Of a stretch of 64,000 nt of DNA, positions 20,829 to 32,400 are shown one piece after another (position 1 is the first letter of the stretch; every line of letters starts with the position of its first letter). Source of the stretch: Colocasia esculenta (Eukaryota; Streptophyta; Magnoliopsida; Alismatales; Araceae); NCBI GenBank assembly GCA_014218235.1, contig CM024759.1:69944119-70008118 (forward strand). Direction: 5' to 3'. The notes under the pieces are model-generated. The model saw nothing but the letters and a program-made list of their open reading frames with translations, was not told where the DNA came from and did not search any database. A program made the translations under genes and the position numbers.

Positions 20829-22293
20829 TGTTACGATCCTTGGGTAGAATCGGTGTCGGTGCATGTCCACTTTGACACAAGGGTAGACTATCTCTGGGTA
20901 GTTTAACTAGGGGTCCTCTAACCTAAAAAGTGGTCTACCCCACTTTGACATGTATTTCTATCTTACCCCACTAACCAAGGGTAGAGTACCCACTCCTGCA
21001 GACTACACAGTTGCAGGCCCAAGCCTGACATCTTTAGGGACTCTGGATGAGAACCCTAAAGTGAGGCACTGGAAACAGAACTAGCTGGGGACTAGTATGT
21101 CTATTGGTGTCCATCCCCTAACCAAGAGCGCGCTACAAGTGACCGCGCACTCACAAACACGAGTCACTACCCCCTGTCGTCTTTCCCTCAGTCGGACGTA
21201 CAACTCAAACTCAGGAGTGAGGGTGTCCAGGAAGACGACACAGACCTTGACGGTACTCACTGTACCGGGACAAGCCCTGAGCACTCGGTGCTAGGGTAAC
21301 CGACTAGAGAGGTAACCACGGAAGGCATGACAACCCAACTTGCTATGCACACATTTCCAAGCAAAACCCCTCGTTATCAACTACGGTATGAGCCGACACA
21401 ACCCATATAGGCCCTACATTGCCTTGACAACTCAACCCAAGCAATGTAGGATAGAAACCAGACAGACTGGCCACAGAACCCAAGCTCGGGTGGCCACATT
21501 CTAAAACGCGACCAACACAGTAGCCGCCTATCTGGTTCCGTCGCCTTTCAGACAGCAGTAACAAACCCTGGATTATCATTCCAGAAATCACACCACAGAG
21601 CTATACATGCTGATAAAGCAGGAAATAATAGTTCAAATGAAACCCTAGGTATGCTCTCTATCATGCTCATTCGATTTCCACATCAAAAACCTCAAACCCT
21701 AACCTACACAGTCCAAACAAAGGAAAATAGGGTAGAATTCCCCTACCAACAAGTGAAACGCCAACCGATGTCACCCGGAGATTCCTCGCGCTCCGAAGCT
21801 CCTCCTCGCGCTGGAATCACGCCAAACAGACTCCAAACAGTAGAAATCACCCAGAATTCCTGCAGCACAACTTCTCCTAGTTGAACAATGCAACTGCATT
21901 GTTCGGCCTAGGGCAGAAGCCCAAACACATAGAGTTTGAATCGCGACGTATCGGGCCGTCGCATTTAGAAACGCGACGTACCTCGATGATGCGATTCAAC
22001 TCCGACGACGCTGCATGCGCCATGCAGTGCGCATGCAGCCGCTCTCACGTAAAAGCGGTTCCAAATCGCGACGGGAAAGGTGGTCACGTTCATGTAAGAA
22101 TCACGACGTCTGATTACGTTGCGTTCTTAATGAACCCGACAGAGGTCTGTTTGGGCTGGGAATTCTAACCCTCCAGCCTCTCCACCTGCCACACCAACCT
22201 GTAAAAACACATGTAGACCCACATGGTCTACCAATGGGCCACACATTGTTCCCCACCCCGGTAAACTACGATCCGAACGTACCGGTTATTACA
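20829..22293 (-). mobile_element. possible solo LTR, about 1.46 kb
   Basis: On the minus strand the segment starts TGTAATAACCGG and ends GATCGTAACA, with TG/CA ends, and it is clearly GC-richer than its surroundings. The TGTAATAACC start resembles the other two LTRs in this window. However, the flanking five bases do not match (GAACT and ATTTC), so either an end is misplaced or the copy is rearranged. There is no coding content. Confidence 0.35.
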
Positions 22294-22745
22294 ATTTCAT
22301 CCGCCATGTTGGCATCTTTAGTCTTGTTCCAGATGTCACAATCTATATCACTGAGTAAAGATATATCAAGTCCTTTGTCATCTCATTCTTTTTGGACAAG
22401 TCTTCTTTTATCGACGACTATGATTCTGCCATTTGTTTAGCTTGCTATATTCAATGGCCACTTATTGTAATTATTTATTTCTTTAATATCTTTAATTTAT
22501 TCATTTCTATTACTAACATATTTGGTCTCATCACATTCTTCGTAATCTATATTGAAAGAATACTGTGGATGAATTTTCCATATTTGTAAAGAGGATAAGT
22601 TCTTCCGGCAGTGATTCCTGTAAATATGGCTAGAATATTGATTTCAAATATTTGTAATAACATTTAAATCCATCCAACTATTGTTTTAATTATCATAAGA
22701 AAATTTAACTTATTTATTTGCTATTGGCTAATAATACCTTTTTTT

Positions 22746-23568
22746 TTTTGAATAGTAAGGCGATATCTAGGTTGATACGACAAGGAGTGGACCTCCGATG
22801 TCGTGATCAACTAGACAGTTTTCTATATATATGAAAAGCATAAAGGGGAAAAGAGTACATAGGCAACGGGGGCACAAGCTGAAGACACCCTACGCAGAGG
22901 GGTCAAGAGTACATGATGCATCAGTCCAAGGAAATAAGAGATCAGTCCTCAAATTCCTTGTCAGAATCTACGCTTCGAAGTGAGGTGCTACGAGTTCGGC
23001 CAACCCAATTCATGTGCAGAGTTAGCAGGTCCACGTCCTCAGCCTCATTGCCTAAGGTGCTTATGATGTTATATTGCACAGGGAGGCAGATCACGTGGCC
23101 ACCGACACTTCCCTCCATGCTCGGTTAGGGGGGTGCTGCAGTGTGTGCAGCAAATAGACGAGGTGGCGGAACAGGTGTTGCCACTATGTGCGCTATAGAT
23201 GGGAAACACGGGGGCGGAGGTTTAGTTGTAATCATGCGGATCTCACCTCTTTTGGTTTTTTTACGTAGTGCGTCGGCGAAGGACATCCGGGGAGTTGATG
23301 GAGACGGCGAGGCTGCCACCTCGGATGGGGTGCCAAAAGGTGCAGTGCCCTTAACATCAGGGGAGGACGGTGTGGCTTCAATAGAAGGGCCTTTCAGAAA
23401 TTCGGCAAGCTGACCCGGGTCATCATGAAGGACTGCATCATGTTCAGGTTGGGGGCTAGAAGAGGTTGGCCTCCAAGAAGGGGCAGCCGCGTTTAAAGCA
23501 TAAGGTGAGTGAGGCCTTGGCATGTTTTCATCCCCAGCATAGAGAGCATATTCATCTATTTTCTTCAA
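22746..23568 (-). mobile_element. possible truncated LINE-like or other retroposed element
   Basis: On the minus strand an open frame of 147 residues (23568-23125) contains MSFADALRKKTKRGEIRM, reminiscent of the N-terminal part of some plant LINE ORF1 proteins. Unlike its AT-rich surroundings it is GC-rich. About 380 bp further on, the strand ends in TTCAAAAAAAAAAA, like a 3' poly-A tail. No endonuclease or RT is present, and no target duplication was found. Confidence 0.3.
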
Positions 23569-23860
23569 ATGTGAGGGTTATTCTTTTCATATTTTCGTAA
23601 CTCGTAATATTTTCTCTATATTTCTCTAATAAAGAGGGAATTGGATCTTTCCATATCATATATTGGATTTTTTCACTTATTTCTGGTGACATTTGTTCCT
23701 TTATATAATCATACATTGTTATTATTTTATATTTTTCAAGGTAAGTTGAATCTATTGCTTCCTTTTGAATGTTTTCTATTATTTCCAATTGCTTTTTAGG
23801 TTCTTCCTTTTGTATATGTTTTTCAATGAAAGGAAGTATTTGTCTATAAGATATTTCATA
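23552..23860 (-). pseudogene. AT-rich degenerate ORF, perhaps endogenous pararetrovirus remnant (part 1)
   Basis: About 100 residues are open on the minus strand, rich in Lys, Ile and Glu (for example KQLEIIENIQKEAIDS). The style, and the continuation on the far side of the MITE at 23861-24029, resemble decayed caulimovirid polyprotein DNA found in plant genomes. I could not assign a domain. Related coding-like but stop-ridden sequence also lies at 22300-22600. Confidence 0.3.
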
Positions 23861-24029
23861 GGGCAAATTAATTAGGAGTCCCTGACTGTAACATGCAGGG
23901 AGGTCCTTACTGTAACATGGTTTAACATATACTGTAGCAGGGGATAATATTTATTGTAATGAGTTATAGCTCTGTCAAGGACTAGAAAATAAATCAAACA
24001 TTTGATAAGAACTTCTAATTAATTTGTCC
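23861..24029. mobile_element. Mutator-type MITE, copy 1 (169 bp)
   Basis: The inverted ends are GGGCAAATTAATTAGGAGTC and, read in reverse, GGACAAATTAATTAGAAGTT. It is flanked by a perfect 9-bp duplication TATTTCATA at 23852-23860 and 24030-24038, the signature of Mutator elements. It interrupts the AT-rich coding-like sequence on the minus strand. A second, inverted copy is at 45905-46058. Confidence 0.8.
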
Positions 24030-24038
24030 TATTTCATA

Positions 24039-24640
24039 TTTCTTCTACTGGATATTGTCTATTTTCTTTTGAAGTGCAAGATAGTTATTGTAATGATAAT
24101 TGTTATTAGTTATATAGCAATGCATATTAGCCTATTTAGAGAGGAGATGTATTCTTCCATTGTTTTTCATACCAGAGATATATTTAAGATTGCTATGTAA
24201 ATCTCCAGAATTTTTTTCAGATGTTATTGATAATTTCATAAGTTTTTTTGTTAATTTATTATGACTCTTATATTGATGTCTGACCTGGGTCATTTGGCAT
24301 ATTACTTTTTAATTTTGTGAGTTTGATATATCTATTATGATATTTCCTTCAGCAAAATTAATATTGATTTTAAGTTGTCCTTTGGTTATTGGAGTAATAT
24401 ATTAGGTATTATTTTTGCTAGAATATGGGGCTTGACTACTCTTCGTTACTGCTATAAGAAAGTTATCATTTTTCATTCTATAAGAGAGAAAGTCAGCAAT
24501 TATATTTTGGTATCTAAAAAGAAAATAAATAGTGTATAATTGGGTTTGTTCTTTAAGAGTAGTTATCAGACAAAAGTTTTAAAAGAGGTGCTTACATATT
24601 TGATATTTCTTGTACAATTGTGTTTGTTCTTATCCGTTTC
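24039..24640 (-). pseudogene. AT-rich degenerate ORF, perhaps endogenous pararetrovirus remnant (part 2)
   Basis: The minus strand shows stop-broken stretches with a consistent protein-like reading, such as PITKGQLKINI, EGNIIIDISNSQN and HNKLTKKLMKLS. These are loosely like a viral movement-protein region, but this is a weak resemblance from memory of style only. Several stops and probable frameshifts show it is not functional. Confidence 0.25.
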
Positions 24641-25560
24641 AATTATCAATTTTCATTTAACACCAGTTCTTTCTATAAATTAATAGGACAGTTCAAACTA
24701 ACTCGAAAATCAACCCAATTCAAATCGAAACTATCGGTTTGGATCGATATCATATTCCTTATGATCGGGTCATTAACCCGAACCAAACAGAGGTATTTGG
24801 TTATCTAAAATGAAATCCAAATGAAACCGACAACCACATATCCATTATTATGGACATTCACATCGACTCTGCAGTCTGCCCACTCGATGTGTGATCGACA
24901 TCGAATCTCTGGACCCTTATTTGTTAGAGAAAATGTTATTATTTTAATTAAAACGGTGTCTACTTTGCATGAAAAAAGAGAGAGAAAACAACAGATATTT
25001 TGAGGCAGACTCCAACAGATTTCTTTTTTCTTCTTTACATCAATGAGAGGAATGTTCAAACTAATATTGACAGTGTTCTTCATAGGGTTAAGGAAATTTC
25101 CTTCATTGGCTGGTATCGAGCCCATTTCTTCTTCTTCATTTATCTCGCCAATAGGAAAATTCAAAATAATAGTCAACGTTACTTAAAAAAAAAACCAATA
25201 GGCAATGTTCTTTCAGAGTTGGAGAAGTTCCCTTCCATAGGATCCAGCAGGATTTTTTTTTCTCTCTTTCTTTAGGATCCTGAAGGTTTCATTATTTCTT
25301 CATTGCTTTCTATTTGTGAAGACACTGGTTTGATTAAAAAAAAAAACAAAATCTAGTGGCTTGCATGTCGTGGCTTTGTCTAAACAAGAGAAGCCCATCG
25401 AGTCCACAAGACCAATTAATCGAGAGGAAAGCCCGAAATTCGGTTCGGTTCTGTACTGGTCTGTTTCGGGCCGGGTCTCTTTTTAACTTCGGTTCTGTTC
25501 GGGTTCATGGTAATCCGGATCAAATCGACCCGTAATTAGCCCTCAATTTTAGTTTATTAT
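24641..25560. other. intergenic AT-rich region upstream of DDL
   Basis: It holds short open frames without motifs, A-runs and pyrimidine tracts. No gene or element ends were recognised. The DDL promoter should lie in its last few hundred bases, but I see no convincing TATA box. Confidence 0.4.
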
Positions 25561-25716
25561 TATTGAGAAGCGTAAAGGCCTGTTCAATCTGGAATAGCCC
25601 AACCCTACCTGCAGCGTGGAGCTTGCCCAGGTAACAACAGTGAGCGCAAAGAGAGAAGAGAGAGAGGGAGGGGTCGGGCTACATCCGCAGAAAGAACCCT
25701 CAATTCCCCATTTTGG

Positions 25717-25734
25717 ATGAGCAAATCTCCGAAG
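25717..25734 (+). promoter_or_regulatory. possible start of an upstream ORF in a 5' leader exon of DDL
   Basis: ATGAGCAAATCTCCGAAG is followed by GTAGTC, a plausible donor, and then a (CT)n tract. Spliced to the acceptor GTTTAG at 26461-26466, it makes a 17-codon frame whose TGA overlaps the DDL ATG at 26499 (ATGA). The splice model is my inference. Confidence 0.35.
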
Positions 25735-26498
25735 GTAGTCTCTCTCTCTCTCTCTCTCTCACATCTCTACTCTCGCATCCCCCTTCTTTTTACTTCGTTT
25801 TTAGTCGTTTTGCTGCCCTATTTCATCAGTGATCTCCGCCTGTCGTCGAATTTCTCGTTATGCTTCTAATCGGAGTATCTTTCTCTGGATTGTTCTGTTT
25901 CAAAACCCTAACTTGTAGTTTCATCTACTTTGGCTTCGCATCAACTTTTTTTTCTTCTTTCTTTTTCCCATTCCTTTTGTTTCTCCAGACTCTGGAGAAG
26001 GGGCCATGACTTTGTGGTACCCGCGAGGCTGCGTATGTGTTCATTCTTCTTACATGTTAAGGCCCAGTTTTTGATGCCGCCTTTGGATTGATATGGTTCC
26101 GTTCTTTCCTGTCCTCTGTGATGTTTTGAAGTTGGGCACCACAGTTTCTCAAACACGCATTAGAATATGGTTTTGCGATCACATTTGTAGATTAGTATTG
26201 TGTGTGTGTGTGTCTTTTTTTTTCTTTCCTTTTTCCCCTTTGTTGTATATGCTTCCTGGAGTTGCAGGTTTTCATTGTCGCACGGAACTTATGATATATT
26301 TGATAGTATGATTGTGGTTTTAGAGAGTTTAATTCGACATACATCACTCTTTAATATGCTATACGTTTTCCTTCCTCTGTTTAATGTTGTTGAACTTCTG
26401 GTTGATGAATTAAAAAGGCAAATGAACTGACATTTTCCTTTTCTATTTAACGATCACGTTGTTTAGGGTTGTGAAGGGTTGCAGCTTATCGAATCGGC

Positions 26499-29400
26499 AT
26501 GAGTTTGGCGATGCATCGGGGTTCACCTGGGCGGCGGCGCTATCCAAACCACTCTAGATCTCCAGTCAGGAACCGGGACCATCGTGATTCTTCTCCCCCT
26601 CCAAAGAAGAGCTCCCCCCGCAGAGGGAGGTCTCCTGACCATCATAGGAGCCCTCCAGGAATGAAATCACTTGTCAGGAATGGCTCCTCTCAGAGGACAA
26701 GGTCGCCCACGAAAGGGAAGCTAAGAGAGCACAGTAGGTCACCGAGACATGAAAGGTCCAGATCACCTGCAAAGGAAAAGATGAGCAGCCGTGTTAGGTC
26801 ACCCAGGCGAGGGAGGTCCAGATCGCCATTGAAAGAAAAGCTGCCACAGCACACTAGGTCGCCAAAACACATCAGGCCAAGATCACCTGTGAATGAAAAG
26901 GTGTCAAACATTAGAAGGTCACCTGGTCACAGGCAGTCAAGGTCACCTAAGAACCAAAAGCCTCCTCAGCATGGTAGATCCCCAAAAGAAGTCCATTCAA
27001 GCTCCCCCGTCAGGAATAGTTCTTCTCGTTCTCCTTCTCCTCGCACAAAGCATTGAAGCAAGCTCAAGTGGAGCGTGAGATGGAGAAGATGTTACATAGT
27101 GAGGAAGGCAGGAGTATTGGCAGAGAGCGTGATAAAGGAAGAAATAGAGAAAGGGGAGAGAATAGGGATGCTTCTGATGAGAGAAGATTAGGTCATGAAA
27201 AGAGTGATGGCAGGACTTCCAGATCATCAAGGCATGCCCATGATCGTTCAAGCTCTCCAATGGAACGTGGCCATAGGAGTGGATATGGGATTCGCTCTCC
27301 TTCCAGGGCTTCCAAAGCTGCTGCACGTGATGAGGTGTCTGGTGATATCCCCTCCCTGGAAACTCATTCTTTCCTTTCCTTTACTTGTAGGTCTAGTTTC
27401 ACATTAATTAGCTCATTTTCATCCAAAAATATGCTTACAAAAATATATAATACAAACAAATTTTGGCTCTTATTTTCCCCACTGCCTTCATCACAAGTGG
27501 GGCAGTGACCTTGCTTGGTCATCAATGCCCTTGTAATGAATACATTGACCTTCAAAGTGTGTCATATTAATGCTTTTGAAAGTTGTTACCAGTGATTGTT
27601 AACTATTCAGTTTTATGGACTAGGAAATTTCATAGTTTTTGTCGATCCTGTATTGAACTGTATTTTTACTTTCACCTACTTTACAAGTTACTGATTAATA
27701 TCTATGTTTCTTTTTATTGGGTTGTAGGTGACAAGAATGAGAGGAGTTCAGCAACATCAGTGAGTGTCATATTTACTCTTTTTTCTTTTCACACTTGCAT
27801 TTTATGACTTTTTTTATATTTCCACATTGTATTGTATGAAGTTGAGAAATGAATGAATATTTTATGCAGTTTACTTCATTTTGTAAACTCATTACATTTT
27901 GGAGTTATTTAATTTAAGTATCAATTAAGATATTCTAACTTCACTACGTGGGGTGATATCCACTTGACATGATGCTTTTACTTCAGTGTTATCATGAGGT
28001 ATCGTCATGTTCTTTCTGCCATGGTTACTGTGTGGTCCACCCTCCACTTGGCAATTGGCATGGAGTTTGGACTGGGACAATCAAACTGTTGGATGTTCTT
28101 TTTTCTTGTTTTGAGGCTGGGGAATGTAGGTTCACTTGCAACCGTAAGTCGCACATGGTCCCACAAGTTTACATGTGTGGCCTGCCAATTTTGACTAGGA
28201 TTGGCTGTAGGCAACTGCTTCCTGGTTTTCCTTGTCTCAGTTGACCGATGGTTTGCAAAATTGTTAGAACTTTTGGAAGGCTTTGAATTATTGAAAGGTC
28301 AGAATAAGTGAATTGCTCAGGGTATCTCAAAGTTCGCATATCTGTAAAGGTAGAATGCTCAAGATGATTATAACTTTCCAAAGGACCAATGGCAATCAAC
28401 AGGAGCTGTTGTGGACACTTGGTTGGTGGTCTGAGTTTATGGAGAACACAGATGGTTCTCCAGCCATTCTGACATATGCTTCAGACAACTATTTACCAAG
28501 TTTGCTTGTTAAGAGCAGGTTTTATTTTTTCAATAATTTAAGTTCTGATGTTTTATGTCTTATAACTAAGGAAGAGCGGATAACCCTAATGTGTACAGTG
28601 CTGTGGGCCACCTGGTGCTACAGGAATGAGAAGAGGTTTTAAAGTTGTTATAATTCAACCTTTGATTTTCTTAGAAGCACAGTCAATTGAGCAGTGTTAT
28701 GGCTGAAAGCTTCTGGGAAAAGCAAGTTGGCTTCCTCTATACCGCACAAATGGAGGAGGTGTATTCCTGTGTGTCATACTAACTCAGTATGGTGGAGGTG
28801 TTTATTCATTTATTTATTTTTGATGTCTATCCTCTCCTTTGGTTCTTTGTCCATTTTTTTTCTGATGTACTCCTCTCCTTCCTCTTTCTCTTTCATTTGG
28901 TGCTCTTTGCACCGGATGCTTCTTTTTCATTTTTATGACCCCTCTGTTGATTTATACTGCATTTTTATCTATGAATTGTAACCAGTTATTTTCTGGTTAC
29001 CTACAAAAAAGGTAGAAAGCTGAGCAGCCATATCCAGTTTCTGGTTCAATAATATAGGCTTGAGGCCTTTGTAAGTCATTGGAGAAAAGAAAAAAATGAT
29101 GACCATTTTACAGGGATCTATATGTGAGAAACATTTGTTGATATTATCATGCCAGATGCTTATTCCTTGGATACTGTCATTGCTTCTTCTCCAAGAAAAG
29201 AAATTCATAACCTGTGGGCCTTATAGGGTTCTATCTCGATGGGGTATCCCTTCATCAGGCAATGGACAAGGGATAGTTTTTCTGTAAGGAGATATTATCT
29301 TGACGAAGGCAAAACCAGGCTGGAGAGATCTAAGAATCTGTAGAATTGAGTCCATGGTAATACTAGGATGAGCTCTAGGATCAAGAATAGCATGGATTGA

Positions 29401-32400
29401 GGAGAGACATGATTGCTTGATCAGGCAATGGAGAATGGATATTTTCTGTAAGGAGACACTATCTTGACAAAGGCAAAATCAGACTGAAGGGTTCTAAGAA
29501 TCTGTAGAATTGAGTCCATGATAATAATAGGATGAGCTCTAGGATCAACGATAGCATGGATTGAGGAGAGAAAAGAAATGCTGAATAGGTGTTTTTTGCA
29601 AGTGATGTTTTATGCATGCCTTTTTGGCTCTTTAGATATTGTATAATCTTTAGATTGATATGGTTTTAGTGTTGTAGACTGTATTCCAACTTTTGATCGA
29701 CTGAAGGTGTTACAAGACATGGCATTTCTTGGCTGGGTTTTACCAACTTTTGTCATCTTCATGGGGATCTGCATCTTTTGGAAGCTAACATCCAAGATAT
29801 TCAGGAGTGTCTGTATTCAGGTTTTTTATCAAGGATAAAGTATCTCTTCTTGTCATGCATTTACTTTACTTTTCTGATTCAATGCTGTTCAAGTTCCATT
29901 CATCCCAGTGCTAGCTTAGTTGCAGGCCAGTGGACATTTTCTTTTGGGGGGAGGGGGAAGCGTTGGTGTCTATTTCTCCAATTAGATTTTCTTTGTACAT
30001 ATCTGGGTTCAATATATTGGTTGTGTGCTCCTTGTGCTTTTTATAGATTGATTCATTCATAACCGACCACACAATAGTCTCCTGGAAAGGCCTTAATGGA
30101 TAAGCTATTGACTTTGAACAGGGATGATCATGAGGATTCTGTTTCTAGAATGAAGGCTATGGAGGAGGCATTGGAAGAAAAGCAAAAGGTTCGTATCCCA
30201 GCCAACTGACCAAGCTTTATTTGCATATTGATTTTATTGTTGGAATGACAGGCTATTGAGATTACTTGTTTAAAGAAACTATATAGAATTTTAGTTTCAT
30301 TTTGTGCTTTATTCAAAAAGAGGTCCTTTTCATGTGCTTGCTTCCATTGTGATATTTGTCAATGTATTGCCATGTAAAATAACTAAATAAGTTTAAACTA
30401 GATTTTGGTTTTGTTTATTCACGAACTTCAATTTGTTTGCCAAATGCAGCAAAAACCTTCATTTGAGCTCTCTGGAAAGTTGGCTGAGGAGACAAACAGA
30501 GTTCGAGGTGATTTTATCTCCCAATGTGATCTGCTACATTCTTTCTTTATTTAGATCCCTTTAAGTGTACATTCAAATCATTTGTGATCATATCTTAAAT
30601 AGGAAGGACTTTGACTTCTTGGGTTTAAACACGAATACTGCACTTGATAGAAATTTTTGGTGAAAAAAGATTCATGTAGCCGACCCCAAATAATGGGACA
30701 AGGCTCTGATGATGATGATGATTATCTAAGATAGGCATTGGCTTGGGTGAGGGAACTTGCAAATATTTTGTATTTTGGGTGGTCTCTGTGGGCAGCTTTG
30801 GCACACGAGAGTGGTGTGATTTGTTGACAAGGGTAACTTTTCTGGGACCACTTTTTGCTCATGGTTATGGATACTTGTAGGAGAGCCGTTGAGGTTGACT
30901 TTTTGGTGGGAGTGCACTTTTATTCACTTATACATAGTTCCTTTTCAATTTAATTAATATGTGGCATGATCCACATTCCAGAAAAAAAGTTTTAACCTGA
31001 TTTGCCGAATCTTCTGAACATATGAAATCAAGAAAGAAAAGGTCTGCTGCTTATCTATCTTGTGAAAATGGTCAACATTGTCCCCTGCCTGTAGGTGGGT
31101 TGGACACCGGGTGGGGTGGGGAGAGGGGGGGGGGGGTCCTGGGTTTGAACCTGGGTGGGTGGGGTGTTTGTCTGTGACCTTGGCCACTAGACTATTAACA
31201 AAAAAAAAAGAAAAGGAAAATGGTCAATGTTTGATGTTTATATAGAACAATGGCGATATCTGATACCTTGTGGCTCATCAGATGCCCATATTTGCTTGAT
31301 CTTGGGATACTTTAAGTGTGGGGTGCAAAGTAGATAACTATGAGTCTATGAGTTTGATTCTGTAGAAGGCAATTTTCTGAAGTCACATGAGAGGGTACAT
31401 AATAGAGGTGCTTCATCTTGTTAAAGATCTCAAACTCTGCAAATGCTACTCTTTCCTGGAAAGTGATCTCAGTTTCTTTTGCATATAACCTATTATCCTA
31501 CTTTCCAAACTCAAGCTAGCTTAATTGAATGAAAACTCAGTTGCTGTGGTGAGGCAGTTTTAGTAAGGCAAAAAGCAGCATGCTTGTCCCTCAGAGCAGG
31601 AGAGTTGGATAGATCACTTCATGGGAAACTGCGAGGTAAGAATCGTTCCTGAAACCGGAATAGTTTGGGGCCTGTTCCAGTTTGATGACCGATTCTGACC
31701 AGTTTCAGAACCACTTTACTAGTTTCAGTCTTGTTCTCTCGGTTCTGGTCCAAACTGGCTGGCATTTGAACCCGTGGTTCCTCAATCAACTCCTACCATA
31801 GACAGAAATGCTGGGTGGAAACTAACCCAGAGCTCATGTGGGTTTTGATCTTAAAAACTTTGCCTGGCCAAGGGTGGCCACTGCCAATGAGATTTTTGGT
31901 CTGCCAATGACTTGGGCTCCCCATGATTCAAGCTTGATCAAGTGTAGGTGGATTTTACTCTGGTATTTCAAAAAGACTTCATAGGGATGATTAGTGATGC
32001 ATGGTTGTATGGTTGAACACTTTTGGGCTGGACAAGGCTTTCTTCAGGTATGACACTGGTGGGCTAAAATCCTAAGCCAATCAGCCTGGGAAAGCTCAAA
32101 TAAGCCATTTTGAGCCTGATACCAGCTCATATTTGGAATTTTCAGGTCATTGTGCTTGGAAATTTTGTTTGAGGTTAACTTTCAGTCCTATGATATGCAC
32201 CCACTTAATTGCATAATAGTGATGTCAGAATTACTTTGTGTCGGCTCTTGTAAAATACTGACACATTAATGTAGATGTTATCTGATCTTAGTGCTTTTCT
32301 ATTCATGTATAAATTTAATGTCATGTATGTGCTGATTAACTTTTTACGGGGAACCTGGGCCTTTGGTATTTGCTGGTCCTCAGAACTCTGCCCAAATTTA

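Noticed and set aside
20829..22293. Confident solo-LTR call for this segment
   Set aside because: TG/CA ends look right but flanking five bases do not match, so it is kept only as a possible element.
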